A DNA stretch of 64,000 bases, from positions 392,201 through 456,200 of the forward strand of contig CAVYTF010000009.1 in NCBI GenBank assembly GCA_963771435.1. Direction: 5' to 3'. Below, piece by piece: positions 1-11,087 of this stretch. The position numbers and the translations under genes were made by a program. This stretch comes from CAVYTF01 sp963771435. GTDB taxonomy: Bacteria; Bacteroidota; Bacteroidia; Chitinophagales; Chitinophagaceae. The stretch's first letter is position 1. Each line of letters begins with the position of its first letter. The notes beneath the pieces are model-generated. The model was not told the origin of the DNA. It saw nothing but the letters and a program-made list of their open reading frames with translations, and made no database searches.

Positions 1-798
1 TTTAATGGCCTCAAGACGCCAAACAATCGCGGCAAAAAGCGGTGTAACTTTTTTTCCCGGGGCTTTTTTGCCAAAGGATCTCGCAATCATATCAAATAAA
101 GCTTTATAGGAAATATTCTCTGCGCTGATAATGAAACGCTGGGCAGTAATGTCGCTTTGCATAAGCAATATCATTGCTTTCACGGCGTCCTCCACATCTA
201 CAAAACCGCTTACGCTATCGGAGTACCATGGAAATTCATTGTACACACTCTTAAAAATGCCGGAGGAGCCTTTGCTCCAATCGCCTGCGCCTAAAATGAT
301 CACAGGGTTTACAATCACTGCATGCAAGCCTTCGCCAATGCCCCGCCACACCTCCATTTCAGCGAGATACTTGCTTTTGCCGTATTCGCTATTGCTTGTT
401 TCTTCACTCCATGTCATGGTTTCGTTGATGGCTTCGGTTTCCCTTATCCTTCCCAAAGCGGATACCGAGCTGACGAATAATAATTTTTGAACGCCAGCAT
501 TGATGCATGCGTTGACCACGTTTGCAGTGCCCTCTACATTTACCTGGAAAAGTTCTCTTCTTTGTTTAGGGTCAAATGAAACCATCCCCGCGCAATGGTA
601 TACCTGCTGCACATCACGGCAGGCATCTTCCAAGTCAATAACATCGAGGATGTCAGCCTGTACCCAATTCACCTTTTCAGCGCCTGCAAAAGAAGGTATA
701 GTATTGCGATACAATGCCCGCAGACGGAGGTTTTGGCTCAGCAATGCTTTTATCAGATGAGAACCGAGTAAGCCTGTGCCGCCTGTAACTAAGATCAT
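1..798 (-). CDS. NAD-dependent epimerase/dehydratase family protein (partial, 3' end off the window)
   Basis: Extended SDR-type enzyme acting on a nucleotide-sugar or other hydroxy substrate; the substrate cannot be told. The protein opens with MILVTGGTGLLGSHL, the Rossmann NAD(P)-binding glycine motif, at the very N-terminus. A SEYGKSKYLAEM stretch near residue 125 holds the YxxxK catalytic pair. The 266 visible codons run off the left edge, so the C-terminal substrate domain is incomplete. The ATG is at 796-798. The next gene on the same strand ends 19 bp upstream, so the two may be co-transcribed. Confidence 0.85.
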   Translation of the reverse strand, partial: MILVTGGTGLLGSHLIKALLSQNLRLRALYRNTIPSFAGAEKVNWVQADILDVIDLEDACRDVQQVYHCAGMVSFDPKQRRELFQVNVEGTANVVNACINAGVQKLLFVSSVSALGRIRETEAINETMTWSEETSNSEYGKSKYLAEMEVWRGIGEGLHAVIVNPVIILGAGDWSKGSSGIFKSVYNEFPWYSDSVSGFVDVEDAVKAMILLMQSDITAQRFIISAENISYKALFDMIARSFGKKAPGKKVTPLFAAIVWRLEAIK

Positions 799-817
799 TG
801 AAGATGAATGATGTTGG

Positions 818-1681
818 TTAATAATTATAAAACCCTTTGCCGGCCTTTCTTCCAAGCGCCCCTTCCTTTACTTTATGTTCTTGTAAGGACAATGGTTTGA
901 GGCGTTCAGGTTTGCCTAAAGCCTCCCACACTATATTGCTTACAGAAAAATTTATATCCATCCCTATCAGGTCCATCAGCCTGAATGGCCCCATTTTAAA
1001 GCCTGTCGCTTCCATAATAGCATCAACTGTTTCTATTGTTGCAAGGCCATCTTCAATCAATTTCATTGCTTCTAAATAATAAAGCCGTGCCACACGGTTT
1101 ACAATAAAGCCCGGAGCGTCTTTGCATAGTACAGGCGTTTTGCCAAATGCAGTTGCAAGCTGAAATACCTGCTGCACAGTAGTTTCACTTGTTTGCTCCG
1201 TTTGTATAATTTCAACTAATTTCATCAATGGTGCAGGGTTAAAGAAATGCATTCCAATGACATTTGCCGGATATTTTGTTTCACCTGCAATAGCACCAAC
1301 AGCAATAGAGGAAGTGTTCGTAGCAAAAATGGTTATTTCATTGTTGATCGTTGCCAGCTTATTAAACAATTCAACCTTGGCCTCTTTGTTTTCAATAATA
1401 GCTTCAATGATCATGTCGGCAATACAATTCTCTGCCTGACCAGTAAAAGAAATTCTTTGAAATATAGAGGCTTTATCGGCGGCACTTATTTTTTCTTTGT
1501 CAACCAGATGTTGCAATCCTTTGCTGATGGTGGCCTTACTTTTTTCAAGCATAAGCTCATTCACATCAAATTGTATAACTGCAAAGCCTGCCTGCGCAGC
1601 AACCTGCGCAATTCCGCTGCCCATAGTTCCAGCCCCGCAAACACAAACTGTTTTTATTTTCTTAAAAGGGATCAATTTCAT
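818..1681 (-). CDS. 3-hydroxybutyryl-CoA / 3-hydroxyacyl-CoA dehydrogenase
   Basis: NAD-dependent oxidation of 3-hydroxyacyl-CoA to 3-oxoacyl-CoA in fatty acid or butanoate metabolism, cytosolic. The Rossmann motif GAGTMGSGIAQ is close to the N-terminus. Family motifs follow: NTSSIAVGAIA, GMHFFNPAPLMKLVEI with the catalytic His, and KDAPGFIVNR. The 287-residue length is normal for the single-domain enzyme. The open frame extends 31 codons upstream, but ATG 1681 places the Rossmann strand at the usual distance and leaves 84 bp to the divergent MerR gene. Substrate chain length is not predictable. Confidence 0.92.
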   Translation of the reverse strand: MKLIPFKKIKTVCVCGAGTMGSGIAQVAAQAGFAVIQFDVNELMLEKSKATISKGLQHLVDKEKISAADKASIFQRISFTGQAENCIADMIIEAIIENKEAKVELFNKLATINNEITIFATNTSSIAVGAIAGETKYPANVIGMHFFNPAPLMKLVEIIQTEQTSETTVQQVFQLATAFGKTPVLCKDAPGFIVNRVARLYYLEAMKLIEDGLATIETVDAIMEATGFKMGPFRLMDLIGMDINFSVSNIVWEALGKPERLKPLSLQEHKVKEGALGRKAGKGFYNY

Positions 1682-1765
1682 ACTACTGAATGAACGCAAG
1701 ATAATCAGATGTGCTTTGTTTTTTATATCCGGTTTAATTTGACCGCACAATTGTACTTTTACAGT

Positions 1766-2284
1766 ATGGAGCAATTGGATTTATTTGCTTTGCAGAAAGA
1801 AAAAAAGCCTGTTGAAATAAGACAGGAAAATATACCTGTAAAAAAAGCAGCGCCCGAAAAAAAGAAGAAGGAACCAAAGGTTCTCCAAAAGCGTGGCCGC
1901 AAATCCTATAAAGAAATTAATGCAGGTGTTGATTTAATTGAGGTGCCTGAAGATGAAGTTCTATTTCAAAAGCAATATTATTCCATCAGCACTGTAGCGA
2001 AATGGTTTAATGTAAATGCTTCACTGATTCGTTTGTGGGAGAATGAATTTGACATTTTAAAACCAAAGAAGAACCGAAAAGGTGACAGGCTTTTTCGCCC
2101 GGAAGATGTAAAAAATATACAGCTCATCTATCATCTTTTGCGCCAACGCCAGTTCTCCATGGAAGGAGCAAAAAAATATCTTTCAGGCAATAAAAAGGAT
2201 ATTGAAGTAAATCAACAATTGACAGATTCTTTAACTAAACTAAAATCATTTTTATTAGAATTAAAAACTAATCTTGGCGAATGA
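1766..2284 (+). CDS. MerR family transcriptional regulator
   Basis: DNA-binding regulator of 172 residues. After a basic N-terminal tail comes a MerR-type winged helix-turn-helix: YYSISTVAKWFNVNASLIRL, then WENEFDILKPKKNRKGDRLF with the RxF/YxxxD-like wing. A short helical C-terminus follows, with no recognisable effector domain, as in many Bacteroidota MerR proteins. An in-frame start exists at 1709, but ATG 1766 (MEQLDLF) fits the family and avoids running into the divergent gene's promoter. Its stop overlaps the next start as ATGA, so translation is probably coupled. The target is unknown. Confidence 0.85.
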   Translation: MEQLDLFALQKEKKPVEIRQENIPVKKAAPEKKKKEPKVLQKRGRKSYKEINAGVDLIEVPEDEVLFQKQYYSISTVAKWFNVNASLIRLWENEFDILKPKKNRKGDRLFRPEDVKNIQLIYHLLRQRQFSMEGAKKYLSGNKKDIEVNQQLTDSLTKLKSFLLELKTNLGE

Positions 2285-2811
2285 AAAAATTATTCTTTGC
2301 AATTGCAATTTGCATCATTACTGTTTCTTGTTCTACAGGCAAGTCATCCGTTCAGCATATCCGTGCTTATGAAATTGTGCCTGATACCAAGGCAAAAGTT
2401 TTGAAAGGCTTGTTGAATAGAAGCATTATAGAAAACGAAAAGTCCTTCAAATGGTTCCAGGAAAATTATGACCTGGGAACGGCTGATGCCGCTGCAGTTG
2501 CTGCTTTTCAGAAGAATCGCGACAGCTTTCAAATGGTTATTTTCTTCGGTACTTGGTGTGATGATTCTCAAAATCTGGTGCCTCAATTTTACAGGCTGGT
2601 TGATAAAAGCGGTTATCCAGATCAAAATATAACGCTCATTGGCGTTGATAGAACAAAGCAAACATTAGATAACCTCAATAAAGCTTTTCACATTACCAGG
2701 GTACCTACATTTATCGTAATGAAAGATGGAAAAGAAGTAGGGCGTGTGGTTGAATATGGAGAAAGCGGCATTATGGATAAAGAATTAGGAAAGATAGTTG
2801 CAGGCTTATGA
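2281..2811 (+). CDS. Thioredoxin-fold lipoprotein with a single active-site cysteine
   Basis: A 176-residue lipoprotein: hydrophobic signal followed by the lipobox VSCS, so probably periplasmic and membrane-anchored. The body is thioredoxin-like: a strand ending VIFFGTWCDDS, then a cis-proline segment RVPTFIVMKDG. The usual WCxxC is WCDDS, so the second cysteine is missing and classical disulfide exchange is unlikely; binding or monothiol chemistry is possible (inference). It is translationally coupled to the upstream MerR gene and overlaps the convergent MscS gene by 6 bp. Confidence 0.8.
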   Translation: MKKLFFAIAICIITVSCSTGKSSVQHIRAYEIVPDTKAKVLKGLLNRSIIENEKSFKWFQENYDLGTADAAAVAAFQKNRDSFQMVIFFGTWCDDSQNLVPQFYRLVDKSGYPDQNITLIGVDRTKQTLDNLNKAFHITRVPTFIVMKDGKEVGRVVEYGESGIMDKELGKIVAGL

Positions 2812-3891
2812 TTGCTTCTGTGTAACAACCACATCCGAACTGGCTGCTGCAAAATCAATATTGTTTTTGTTGAACAGGGAAATGATCTGCAGGTTTATTT
2901 CCTGCCGCAATTCGAAGAATTGAGAAAGCGTTTGCTGTATAGTTGCAAAATATTCGATGCTTACGATATGGGCGTTTTTCCCCGTATCACTCAAAAAAAC
3001 AGTGAAACTTTCTACTGGATCTTTTTGAAGGATATTTTTTACCTCATCAATTGTTTTTTGCAAAATGTCGGTTGCCACCCAAAGAGCCACCTCTAAGCTT
3101 AATACAGCACGGCGTTGAGTACGCATGGAAACATTATCAATAATATTGTCTACCATTTGCTTGTTAGGAACTGTAATAAATGTCTTTTGATCCGTTCGGA
3201 TACGTGTGCTCCTTAATCCTATTTTTTCAATAGCACCGGTGAAGTCAAGCACTTTAACCGTATCTCCAACAGAAAAAGGCTTATCTGTAAAAATGATAAA
3301 AGACGCTATCAGGTTTTCGAGGCTCTCCCGTGTAGCAAGCGCAATAGCTGCACCAACAAGGCTCAAGCCTGTAAATAAATTGCCGATCCGGTAATGGAAA
3401 GAAAAATGCAACACAAGCAATCCCCCAATAAGGATCAGTATTACCCGAAAAAAATCATTAAAGAAAACGAGAAACTGCCTGCCTGATTGAGCATCCGTTT
3501 TATCATCCAGAAACAGGGAAATGTATTTTGTGATGCGGATGCAAAGCCGGATAAAGGTAATGATCAGAAGGGCACTCGCTACTGAATCCACACAATCGTG
3601 AAAGTTTATTTTGTGAAATACTGTAAATTCAAGTGCCTGTGGGTACTGAAGTTTATCAAAAGCGAGAATAACCACAAGGGCTATTAAAAATATCTCCAGC
3701 GGCTTAGCTACAAGGTCTAAAAAAGATTGTTTATGAAACTTTTCACCTGCCTTAAGTATGGTGAATAAAAGCCCTGCCACATATTTTGAGATAAGTTTTT
3801 TCAGCAGCAGAACAAATAAAATAATGAGCAGAACCGTAAGCCAGGCACCAACTGTGTTATTGAAAAACTCCTTATGTAGAAGCTCCTGCAT
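2806..3891 (-). CDS. Mechanosensitive ion channel family protein (MscS type)
   Basis: Inner-membrane channel that probably relieves osmotic downshock. The N-terminal half has several hydrophobic segments (about residues 15-38, 68-85, 105-125, 150-172). The pore-lining TM3/beta-domain region follows: GLSLVGAAIALATRESLENL, then FIIFTDKPFSVGDTVKV, the hallmark of the MscS beta domain. The C-terminal alpha/beta part contains RTDQKTFITVPNKQMVDN. At 361 residues it is a mid-size MscS homologue. Its 3' end overlaps the convergent lipoprotein gene by 6 bp. Confidence 0.9.
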   Translation of the reverse strand: MQELLHKEFFNNTVGAWLTVLLIILFVLLLKKLISKYVAGLLFTILKAGEKFHKQSFLDLVAKPLEIFLIALVVILAFDKLQYPQALEFTVFHKINFHDCVDSVASALLIITFIRLCIRITKYISLFLDDKTDAQSGRQFLVFFNDFFRVILILIGGLLVLHFSFHYRIGNLFTGLSLVGAAIALATRESLENLIASFIIFTDKPFSVGDTVKVLDFTGAIEKIGLRSTRIRTDQKTFITVPNKQMVDNIIDNVSMRTQRRAVLSLEVALWVATDILQKTIDEVKNILQKDPVESFTVFLSDTGKNAHIVSIEYFATIQQTLSQFFELRQEINLQIISLFNKNNIDFAAASSDVVVTQKQS

Positions 3892-3893
3892 GT

Positions 3894-4709
3894 TTATTGG
3901 TTAAAAGAATAAATAAAAATGCCTTCTTTGGTGAGCACAAATAGTTCATTTGTGCGCCATTGCGTTTTTATGGCATCGCCCAAAGATATATCCGGAAACG
4001 CTTTCGTACAGTTCCAGGAATTGGTCTGGGCATAATAGAAATTTGTAGAGTCCCTCCCCGATAAAAAGTTATCCGAAACCTGCACATCCTTCCAGTCAGT
4101 AAATGCTATATTTTTTTTGAAAGTGCCGTAATAATCAAAAATTTTCCATCCGAACTTTGCATCGTATAAAAAAAGCTGGCTATTATTATCAATGATCTTT
4201 GAAGGTGAAAAAGTATCAGAAAATAAAAGACGGAAGTCCGGCGACTGTAACAAAACATTCCCATTATAATCCAGCTTCTTTATCATTGCGTCAAGCTCGT
4301 CATAAAGCCATATATTACCATCATAGCTTTGTGCCACAGCCCGAACCTGTAAAATGCCTGACTGCCTTAGATCAACAACGGTAATAACATTCAGGTTCCT
4401 GTCCAGTATCAGCACAGTAGCAAAGTCCTTATAATAAACAAGTATCTTTAGAGGATTGGTTACATCAATAGAAAAGATTTTGCCATATTGTTTAACATCG
4501 TTAAATACGCCAAGCGAATCTCCGTTTGCATTTATTTTTTTTATTTGATTTGTTGGGGTAATGCAATAGATATTTCCAAGATTATCTGCATAGAAATCAA
4601 CAAAGTGGGCAGCTATAGATCTGGTTTGTTTCAAATGCAACAGTGTGTCCCCACTGGCGAAACATGACAGGCAACAAAAAAGAAAGAGCGTGAACAATAT
4701 GTATTTCAT
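3894..4709 (-). CDS. Exported protein of unknown function, beta-propeller-like
   Basis: I do not recognise a named family. From ATG 4709 the protein has a signal peptide (MKYILFTLFLFCCLSCFASG), then short repeats of the form DNLGNIYCITPTNQIKKIN and DGNIWLYDELDAMIKKLDYN, which resemble propeller blades. ATG 4709 forms an ATGA overlap with the stop of the upstream lpxH-like gene, which favours it over the upstream in-frame ATG at 4718. It ends 2 bp before the mscS start on the same strand, suggesting a three-gene operon. The role is unknown. Confidence 0.75.
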   Translation of the reverse strand: MKYILFTLFLFCCLSCFASGDTLLHLKQTRSIAAHFVDFYADNLGNIYCITPTNQIKKINANGDSLGVFNDVKQYGKIFSIDVTNPLKILVYYKDFATVLILDRNLNVITVVDLRQSGILQVRAVAQSYDGNIWLYDELDAMIKKLDYNGNVLLQSPDFRLLFSDTFSPSKIIDNNSQLFLYDAKFGWKIFDYYGTFKKNIAFTDWKDVQVSDNFLSGRDSTNFYYAQTNSWNCTKAFPDISLGDAIKTQWRTNELFVLTKEGIFIYSFNQ

Positions 4710-5470
4710 TCTTCCCATTTTTTCAGTTCTACATCTGTTCCATCAAACGTTGCATAAGTAAAATTGCGTATCCAGTCTCCAAGGTTTATATATCGGCTTT
4801 TTTCATTCAGCCTATGGTCAAGAGGGTAGTGCCTGTGCCCAAAAATAAAGTGATCATAATGTTCTTTTGCAAGTAACTGCCTGGCATAAATGATAAGCCA
4901 TTCCTTGTCTTCACCTAAGAAAATAACATCGCTCATCCCTGTTTTAATTCTGCTTTTGCGGCTGAAATAATTTGCGATGCCAATGCCGATTGTCGGATGA
5001 AGTTGTCCGAAAAACCACTGGCATAATTTATTTCTAAAGATTTTTTTCATAAATTTATAACCGTGGTCATTTGGGCCAAGTCCGTCACCATGGGCAATAT
5101 AAAACTTTTTATTGTTCCATTCAAACACTTTTGGTTCAAAATAAACAGTAATATTCAATTCCTTTTCAAAATAGCCGCTCATCCACATATCATGGTTGCC
5201 AACAAAAAAATGAACAGGAATACCATTGTCAGTCAATTCTGCCAACTTCCCTAATAATCGGACATAGCCTTTTGGGACCACTTTTTTATACTCATACCAA
5301 AAGTCAAAAATATCACCAACAATAAAGATCTGTGCAGCATCTTTGCGAATGTGTTCTAGAAAATTAATTATCTTTTTTTCCCTGGTAACGCTGCTTTTAT
5401 GATCAGGGGCACCAAGATGAAAATCAGAAAGAAAATAAATTTTTTTATGTTTAAATTCAGTTATAATCAT
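4706..5470 (-). CDS. lpxH: UDP-2,3-diacylglucosamine diphosphatase (LpxH type)
   Basis: Calcineurin-like metallophosphoesterase that cleaves UDP-2,3-diacylglucosamine to lipid X in lipid A synthesis. Metal-binding motifs are all present in order: DFHLGAPD, GDIFDFW, GNHDMW, HGDGLG and FGHRHYP. The length of 254 residues and the FDFWYEY context fit the Bacteroidota LpxH group. The stop is coupled (ATGA) to the exported beta-propeller-like gene, and the start lies 8 bp from the divergent MBOAT gene. Assignment to LpxH rather than another UDP-sugar hydrolase is by resemblance. Confidence 0.85.
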   Translation of the reverse strand: MIITEFKHKKIYFLSDFHLGAPDHKSSVTREKKIINFLEHIRKDAAQIFIVGDIFDFWYEYKKVVPKGYVRLLGKLAELTDNGIPVHFFVGNHDMWMSGYFEKELNITVYFEPKVFEWNNKKFYIAHGDGLGPNDHGYKFMKKIFRNKLCQWFFGQLHPTIGIGIANYFSRKSRIKTGMSDVIFLGEDKEWLIIYARQLLAKEHYDHFIFGHRHYPLDHRLNEKSRYINLGDWIRNFTYATFDGTDVELKKWEE

Positions 5471-5478
5471 TTACAAAG

Positions 5479-6906
5479 ATGCTATTTAACTCGTTTGAAT
5501 TTTTAATTTTTTATCCGCTTGTTACTCTTATTTATTTTTTGCTAGGTCAAAAAATTCGCTGGTTATGGTTACTAGCAGCCAGCTGTTATTTTTATATGTT
5601 TTTCAAGCCTGTATATATATTAATATTAGCAGGAACTATCGTAATTGATTATTTTGTAGGCATTAACCTAGTAAAACTTGAAGGCAGAAAGCGCAAGCTA
5701 CTCCTGATTTTGAGCATCATTGCTAATGTAGGTATTCTATGTGTGTTTAAATATTATAATTTTTTTGCCGACAACACAAATTCTGTTTTAGAAGTAGCAG
5801 GATATAGTTTAAGACTCCATTATTTAGATATCTTACTGCCAATAGGCTTATCATTTCACACCTTCCAGGCAATGAGCTATACTATTGAAGTATATCGTAG
5901 AACACAAGAACCTGAACGGCACTTTGGTATTTATGCTTTATATGTTATGTTTTATCCGCAATTAGTGGCCGGGCCCATAGAAAGGCCACAACATATGCTA
6001 CATCAATTTCATGAAAGGAAAGTTTTCAACGAAGTGAATTTAAGCAATGGGCTTAAACTGATGCTTTGGGGGCTTTTCAAAAAAATAGTTATTGCGGACA
6101 GGTTGGCTATGTACGTAAGTTCAACCTATAGTAATTATATTAACCAAACAGGAAGTACTTTACTAGTTGCTACATTTTTTTTTTCAATACAGATATACTG
6201 TGATTTTTCCGGCTATACTGATATAGCAAGAGGCGCTGCTAAAACAATGGGTTATGACTTAATGATCAATTTTAAAAGGCCTTATTTTGCAACTAACATA
6301 GCAGATTTTTGGCGTAGATGGCACATCTCTCTGTCAAGTTGGTTCAGGGATTATGTTTATTTTCCATTAGGCGGCAATAAAACTCCTTTGAGCAAATGGA
6401 TTCGAAATATAATGATTGTTTTTTTGCTTAGCGGATTTTGGCACGGGGCTAACTGGACTTTTATAATATGGGGATTTTTGCACGGATTTTTTACTATTCT
6501 TCATAAATTATTTATTTCATGGAAAGCGAAAGTTAGCTTTTACAAAACAAAGAATTTGTTTTTTCAATGGAACCCCTTCTCAATTTTCATCAATTTTTTA
6601 GTTGTTAGTTTTTGTTGGATATTTTTTAGAGCGGGATCCGTCAATGAAGCTTTTGGAATTATTAAAAAAATTTTTACCAATATAAACCATCCTGTTTTTA
6701 TTAAAACAGGTATCTGGATGTTTCTTGCCTTAGCAGGTGTTGTTATTATATTTGTTACAGATGCTGTTGAGGAATATAATTTGAATATCCAATTATTGCA
6801 TCACAAAAATTTTGTAGTAAGAATATCAACAATAACAACGATGGTTTTGGGGATATTGCTATTCGGCATTTTGCGCAATACGTCATTTATTTATTTTCAA
6901 TTTTAA
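5479..6906 (+). CDS. MBOAT family O-acyltransferase (AlgI-like)
   Basis: Polytopic membrane protein of 475 residues that moves acyl (usually acetyl) groups across the inner membrane onto a polysaccharide. It carries about ten hydrophobic segments, the YFLLGQKIRWLWLL N-terminus, YPQLVAGPIERP, a NIADFWRRWHISLSSWFRDY block and SGFWHGANWTFIIWG with the catalytic histidine. All are typical of AlgI/DltB-like acyltransferases. The downstream SGNH-type gene starts 1 bp after its stop, the usual MBOAT plus transferase pair. The polymer modified is not indicated; no polysaccharide synthase lies nearby. Confidence 0.9.
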   Translation: MLFNSFEFLIFYPLVTLIYFLLGQKIRWLWLLAASCYFYMFFKPVYILILAGTIVIDYFVGINLVKLEGRKRKLLLILSIIANVGILCVFKYYNFFADNTNSVLEVAGYSLRLHYLDILLPIGLSFHTFQAMSYTIEVYRRTQEPERHFGIYALYVMFYPQLVAGPIERPQHMLHQFHERKVFNEVNLSNGLKLMLWGLFKKIVIADRLAMYVSSTYSNYINQTGSTLLVATFFFSIQIYCDFSGYTDIARGAAKTMGYDLMINFKRPYFATNIADFWRRWHISLSSWFRDYVYFPLGGNKTPLSKWIRNIMIVFLLSGFWHGANWTFIIWGFLHGFFTILHKLFISWKAKVSFYKTKNLFFQWNPFSIFINFLVVSFCWIFFRAGSVNEAFGIIKKIFTNINHPVFIKTGIWMFLALAGVVIIFVTDAVEEYNLNIQLLHHKNFVVRISTITTMVLGILLFGILRNTSFIYFQF

Positions 6907-6907
6907 G

Positions 6908-7807
6908 ATGAAAAATATTAAAGGAAAAATATTTATTAAAATAATACTATCCATTCTATTGATTATCTCTCTTGATAAACTCATTGGTATCGGCATGAAC
7001 TATACTGTTAGCCATGCTAGAAATGGTAATATATATGAGCTAAATTATAAATTGTTCATGGCAAAACCAGGAATTGTAATTTTAGGTTCATCAAGAGCAA
7101 ACCATCATTATAATACTACTCTTATTCAAGAAAAACTCAAAGTAAAAACAATAAATTATGGCCAGGACGGAAGCGATGTGGTCCTTTGGTATACGTTTTT
7201 AAAAATAATTCTTGCCCACACAAAACCATCTCTTGTTATCCTTGATATAAAACCCAACGAATTTAATGAGTTTAATAATTTAAACGAAATGTCGCAATTA
7301 TATCCTTTAGCTAATAAAGTAAGGATTAATGATGAAGAGCTAAACATTATTTCACCTTTTGAAAAATGGAAGCTAATGTCCAATTGCTACCGTTTTAATG
7401 GGATTGCTATTGAACAAATAGTCGGCATGTTTGGAAAAAAAACAGATACGGCAGCCATTTCAGGATATTCACCGCTTCCTGTAAAAAAGGTCTTTATGCA
7501 AAAAAAAGAGCGTAATGAAATAGCATTTCAAAAAAGATTGTATAATTATTTTTTGAAAATAATCGATTTATGCAAAAAAAATGACATTAAGCTGATTGTC
7601 TGTATTTCCCCATTTGATGATCATGTTATTTATGAAAGATCGGTTGAGGAAACACGACAAGCTTGCAATCAGACCAATACTCCATTCGTCAATTATCTTA
7701 ATAACGAACTTGTTTATTTTCCAGACTCATTATTTGCCGATGTTAGCCATTTAAATAGCGCGGGAGCTGATATTTTTACAAAAGATTTTCTTACAAGACT
7801 AAAGTAA
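6908..7807 (+). CDS. SGNH-like membrane-anchored partner of the MBOAT protein
   Basis: A 299-residue protein with one N-terminal membrane segment (about 8-25) and an exported domain. ILGSSRANHHY resembles the block I serine region of SGNH/GDSL transferases (AlgJ/DltD type), and DVSHLNSAGADIF near the C-terminus supplies the DxxH pair. It follows the MBOAT gene with 1 bp spacing, so it is probably the periplasmic transferase or esterase completing O-acylation (inference from context). Its 3' end overlaps the convergent LUD gene by 9 bp. Confidence 0.75.
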   Translation: MKNIKGKIFIKIILSILLIISLDKLIGIGMNYTVSHARNGNIYELNYKLFMAKPGIVILGSSRANHHYNTTLIQEKLKVKTINYGQDGSDVVLWYTFLKIILAHTKPSLVILDIKPNEFNEFNNLNEMSQLYPLANKVRINDEELNIISPFEKWKLMSNCYRFNGIAIEQIVGMFGKKTDTAAISGYSPLPVKKVFMQKKERNEIAFQKRLYNYFLKIIDLCKKNDIKLIVCISPFDDHVIYERSVEETRQACNQTNTPFVNYLNNELVYFPDSLFADVSHLNSAGADIFTKDFLTRLK

Positions 7808-8440
7808 TACATCTTCCACTAAAAAACAAAACACTTCTTTTGGCCCATGAACACCAACAACCAATGTCTTTTCTATATCTGCGGTCCTGCTTGGGCCAGT
7901 GGCTAACGTTACAAGCGAAGGGAATTGCGCATATTTTTTTTGCACCTGTTGCAACGCTTCTTTTATATCATAAGTTAATTGATGTGCATAAGCAATACAA
8001 ATATGCACAGGAGCATAAACGCTCACTGTTCTGCCACTTTGTTCCGCGCTGCTTAGCACAATTGTTCCTGTACGTGTGATCAGTTGCTCACAGGTCGTGA
8101 TACATGCATCACAAGTTGCTAGATCGTCAGTATATTTCTGTATAAAATTATTGATGAACAACCTCTTTTTTAAAGCGCTTTCATTGCAGACGATCTTAGT
8201 CCAATTCCTCTTTTTAATTAACCCCCTAAGCTGCTGCACAAGTTCTTTTTCGTTCAAACAAAAGGCAAAACGTCCCTGCAATTTTGAAAAGTTCTCAGCA
8301 AACTCAATTTCCATTTCCTCCTGCTGTGGCTGAAAAACATTGTCGGCCCCTTCACTTTGTGGAAAAGGAACAGGCACTGGGTTGGTCAGTGCCTGCCTTA
8401 CTTTTTTTAATATATTTTCTTTAGCCTGGGATACTTTCAT
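7799..8440 (-). CDS. LUD domain protein (LutC/YkgG family)
   Basis: The 213-residue protein has the LUD-domain layout, including FPQSEGADNVF, a central acidic/ITTCEQLITRTGTIVLSS stretch and an end containing VVGVHGPKEVFCFLVEDVLL. In lactate-utilisation systems LutC works with the iron-sulfur proteins LutA and LutB. Neither is in this window, so this orphan's partner is unknown. It lies 14 bp downstream of ftsH on the same strand and may be read from the same transcript. Confidence 0.8.
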   Translation of the reverse strand: MKVSQAKENILKKVRQALTNPVPVPFPQSEGADNVFQPQQEEMEIEFAENFSKLQGRFAFCLNEKELVQQLRGLIKKRNWTKIVCNESALKKRLFINNFIQKYTDDLATCDACITTCEQLITRTGTIVLSSAEQSGRTVSVYAPVHICIAYAHQLTYDIKEALQQVQKKYAQFPSLVTLATGPSRTADIEKTLVVGVHGPKEVFCFLVEDVLL

Positions 8441-8454
8441 CTTTCATCCATATT

Positions 8455-10524
<2,070 letters not shown>

Positions 10525-10562
10525 ACTGCTTTCTTTACTTCACTATTTGTTTAGTATATTTT

Positions 10563-10967
10563 TTAGTCATTATGTTCTTCCAGTACCGCATCGCTCCACA
10601 TTTCCTCCAGCTTATAAAACTTCCTTGTTTCAGGTTGCATGATATGTACAACAATGTTAACATAATCTATCAGCACCCATTGCAAAGCCTGGTAACCTTC
10701 ATGTTTATAAGGCGCTTCCCCGCAATTCTCTCTCACTACAGTTTCTACAGAATCGGCGATTGCCCTTATCTGGATATTGCTTGTAGCTTCACATATCACA
10801 AAGAAGTCCGATACGGCCTCCGGAATTTTTCTCATGTCCAGGGACACGATATATTCACCTTTTTTCTCCTTTATACCCTTGATAACGGCCTTAAAAAGTT
10901 TTGAATTCTTAGTAAGCTTTCCAACCTTGCTCTTAGGCCTTTCAGCTAATACAGATAGTGGTACCAA
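10563..10967 (-). CDS. rsfS: Ribosome silencing factor RsfS
   Basis: Binds ribosomal protein L14 of the large subunit and blocks subunit joining during starvation. Family features are visible: VIKGIKEKKGEYIVSLDMRK, then DFFVICEATSNIQIRAIADS and APYKHEGYQALQWVLIDYVN. In the last, the usual H-x-G-W/Y surface motif is HEGYQ. Length (134) is slightly above the family norm, from an N-terminal extension rich in Lys. It lies 38 bp upstream of ftsH on the same strand. Confidence 0.92.
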   Translation of the reverse strand: MVPLSVLAERPKSKVGKLTKNSKLFKAVIKGIKEKKGEYIVSLDMRKIPEAVSDFFVICEATSNIQIRAIADSVETVVRENCGEAPYKHEGYQALQWVLIDYVNIVVHIMQPETRKFYKLEEMWSDAVLEEHND

Positions 10968-11042
10968 AAATGAAGCTGTTTTGTTATTTAATATTTTACC
11001 CTGCGGGTGTTTCTGTAATAATTCTTTTTTGCTCGTCCTGAA

Positions 11043-11070
11043 TTGAGAAAATGCAACTGAATTAACTTTG
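11043..11070 (+). promoter_or_regulatory. Candidate promoter of birA (TTG ... TAACTTTG)
   Basis: TTG at 11043-11045 and TAACTTTG at 11063-11070, separated by 17 bp, match the Bacteroidota sigma factor pattern TTG(-33)/TAnnTTTG(-7). The predicted start of transcription falls only about 10 bases before the birA TTG codon, so the leader would be very short. Confidence 0.6.
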
Positions 11071-11087
11071 CGAAAATAGTAATTCTT

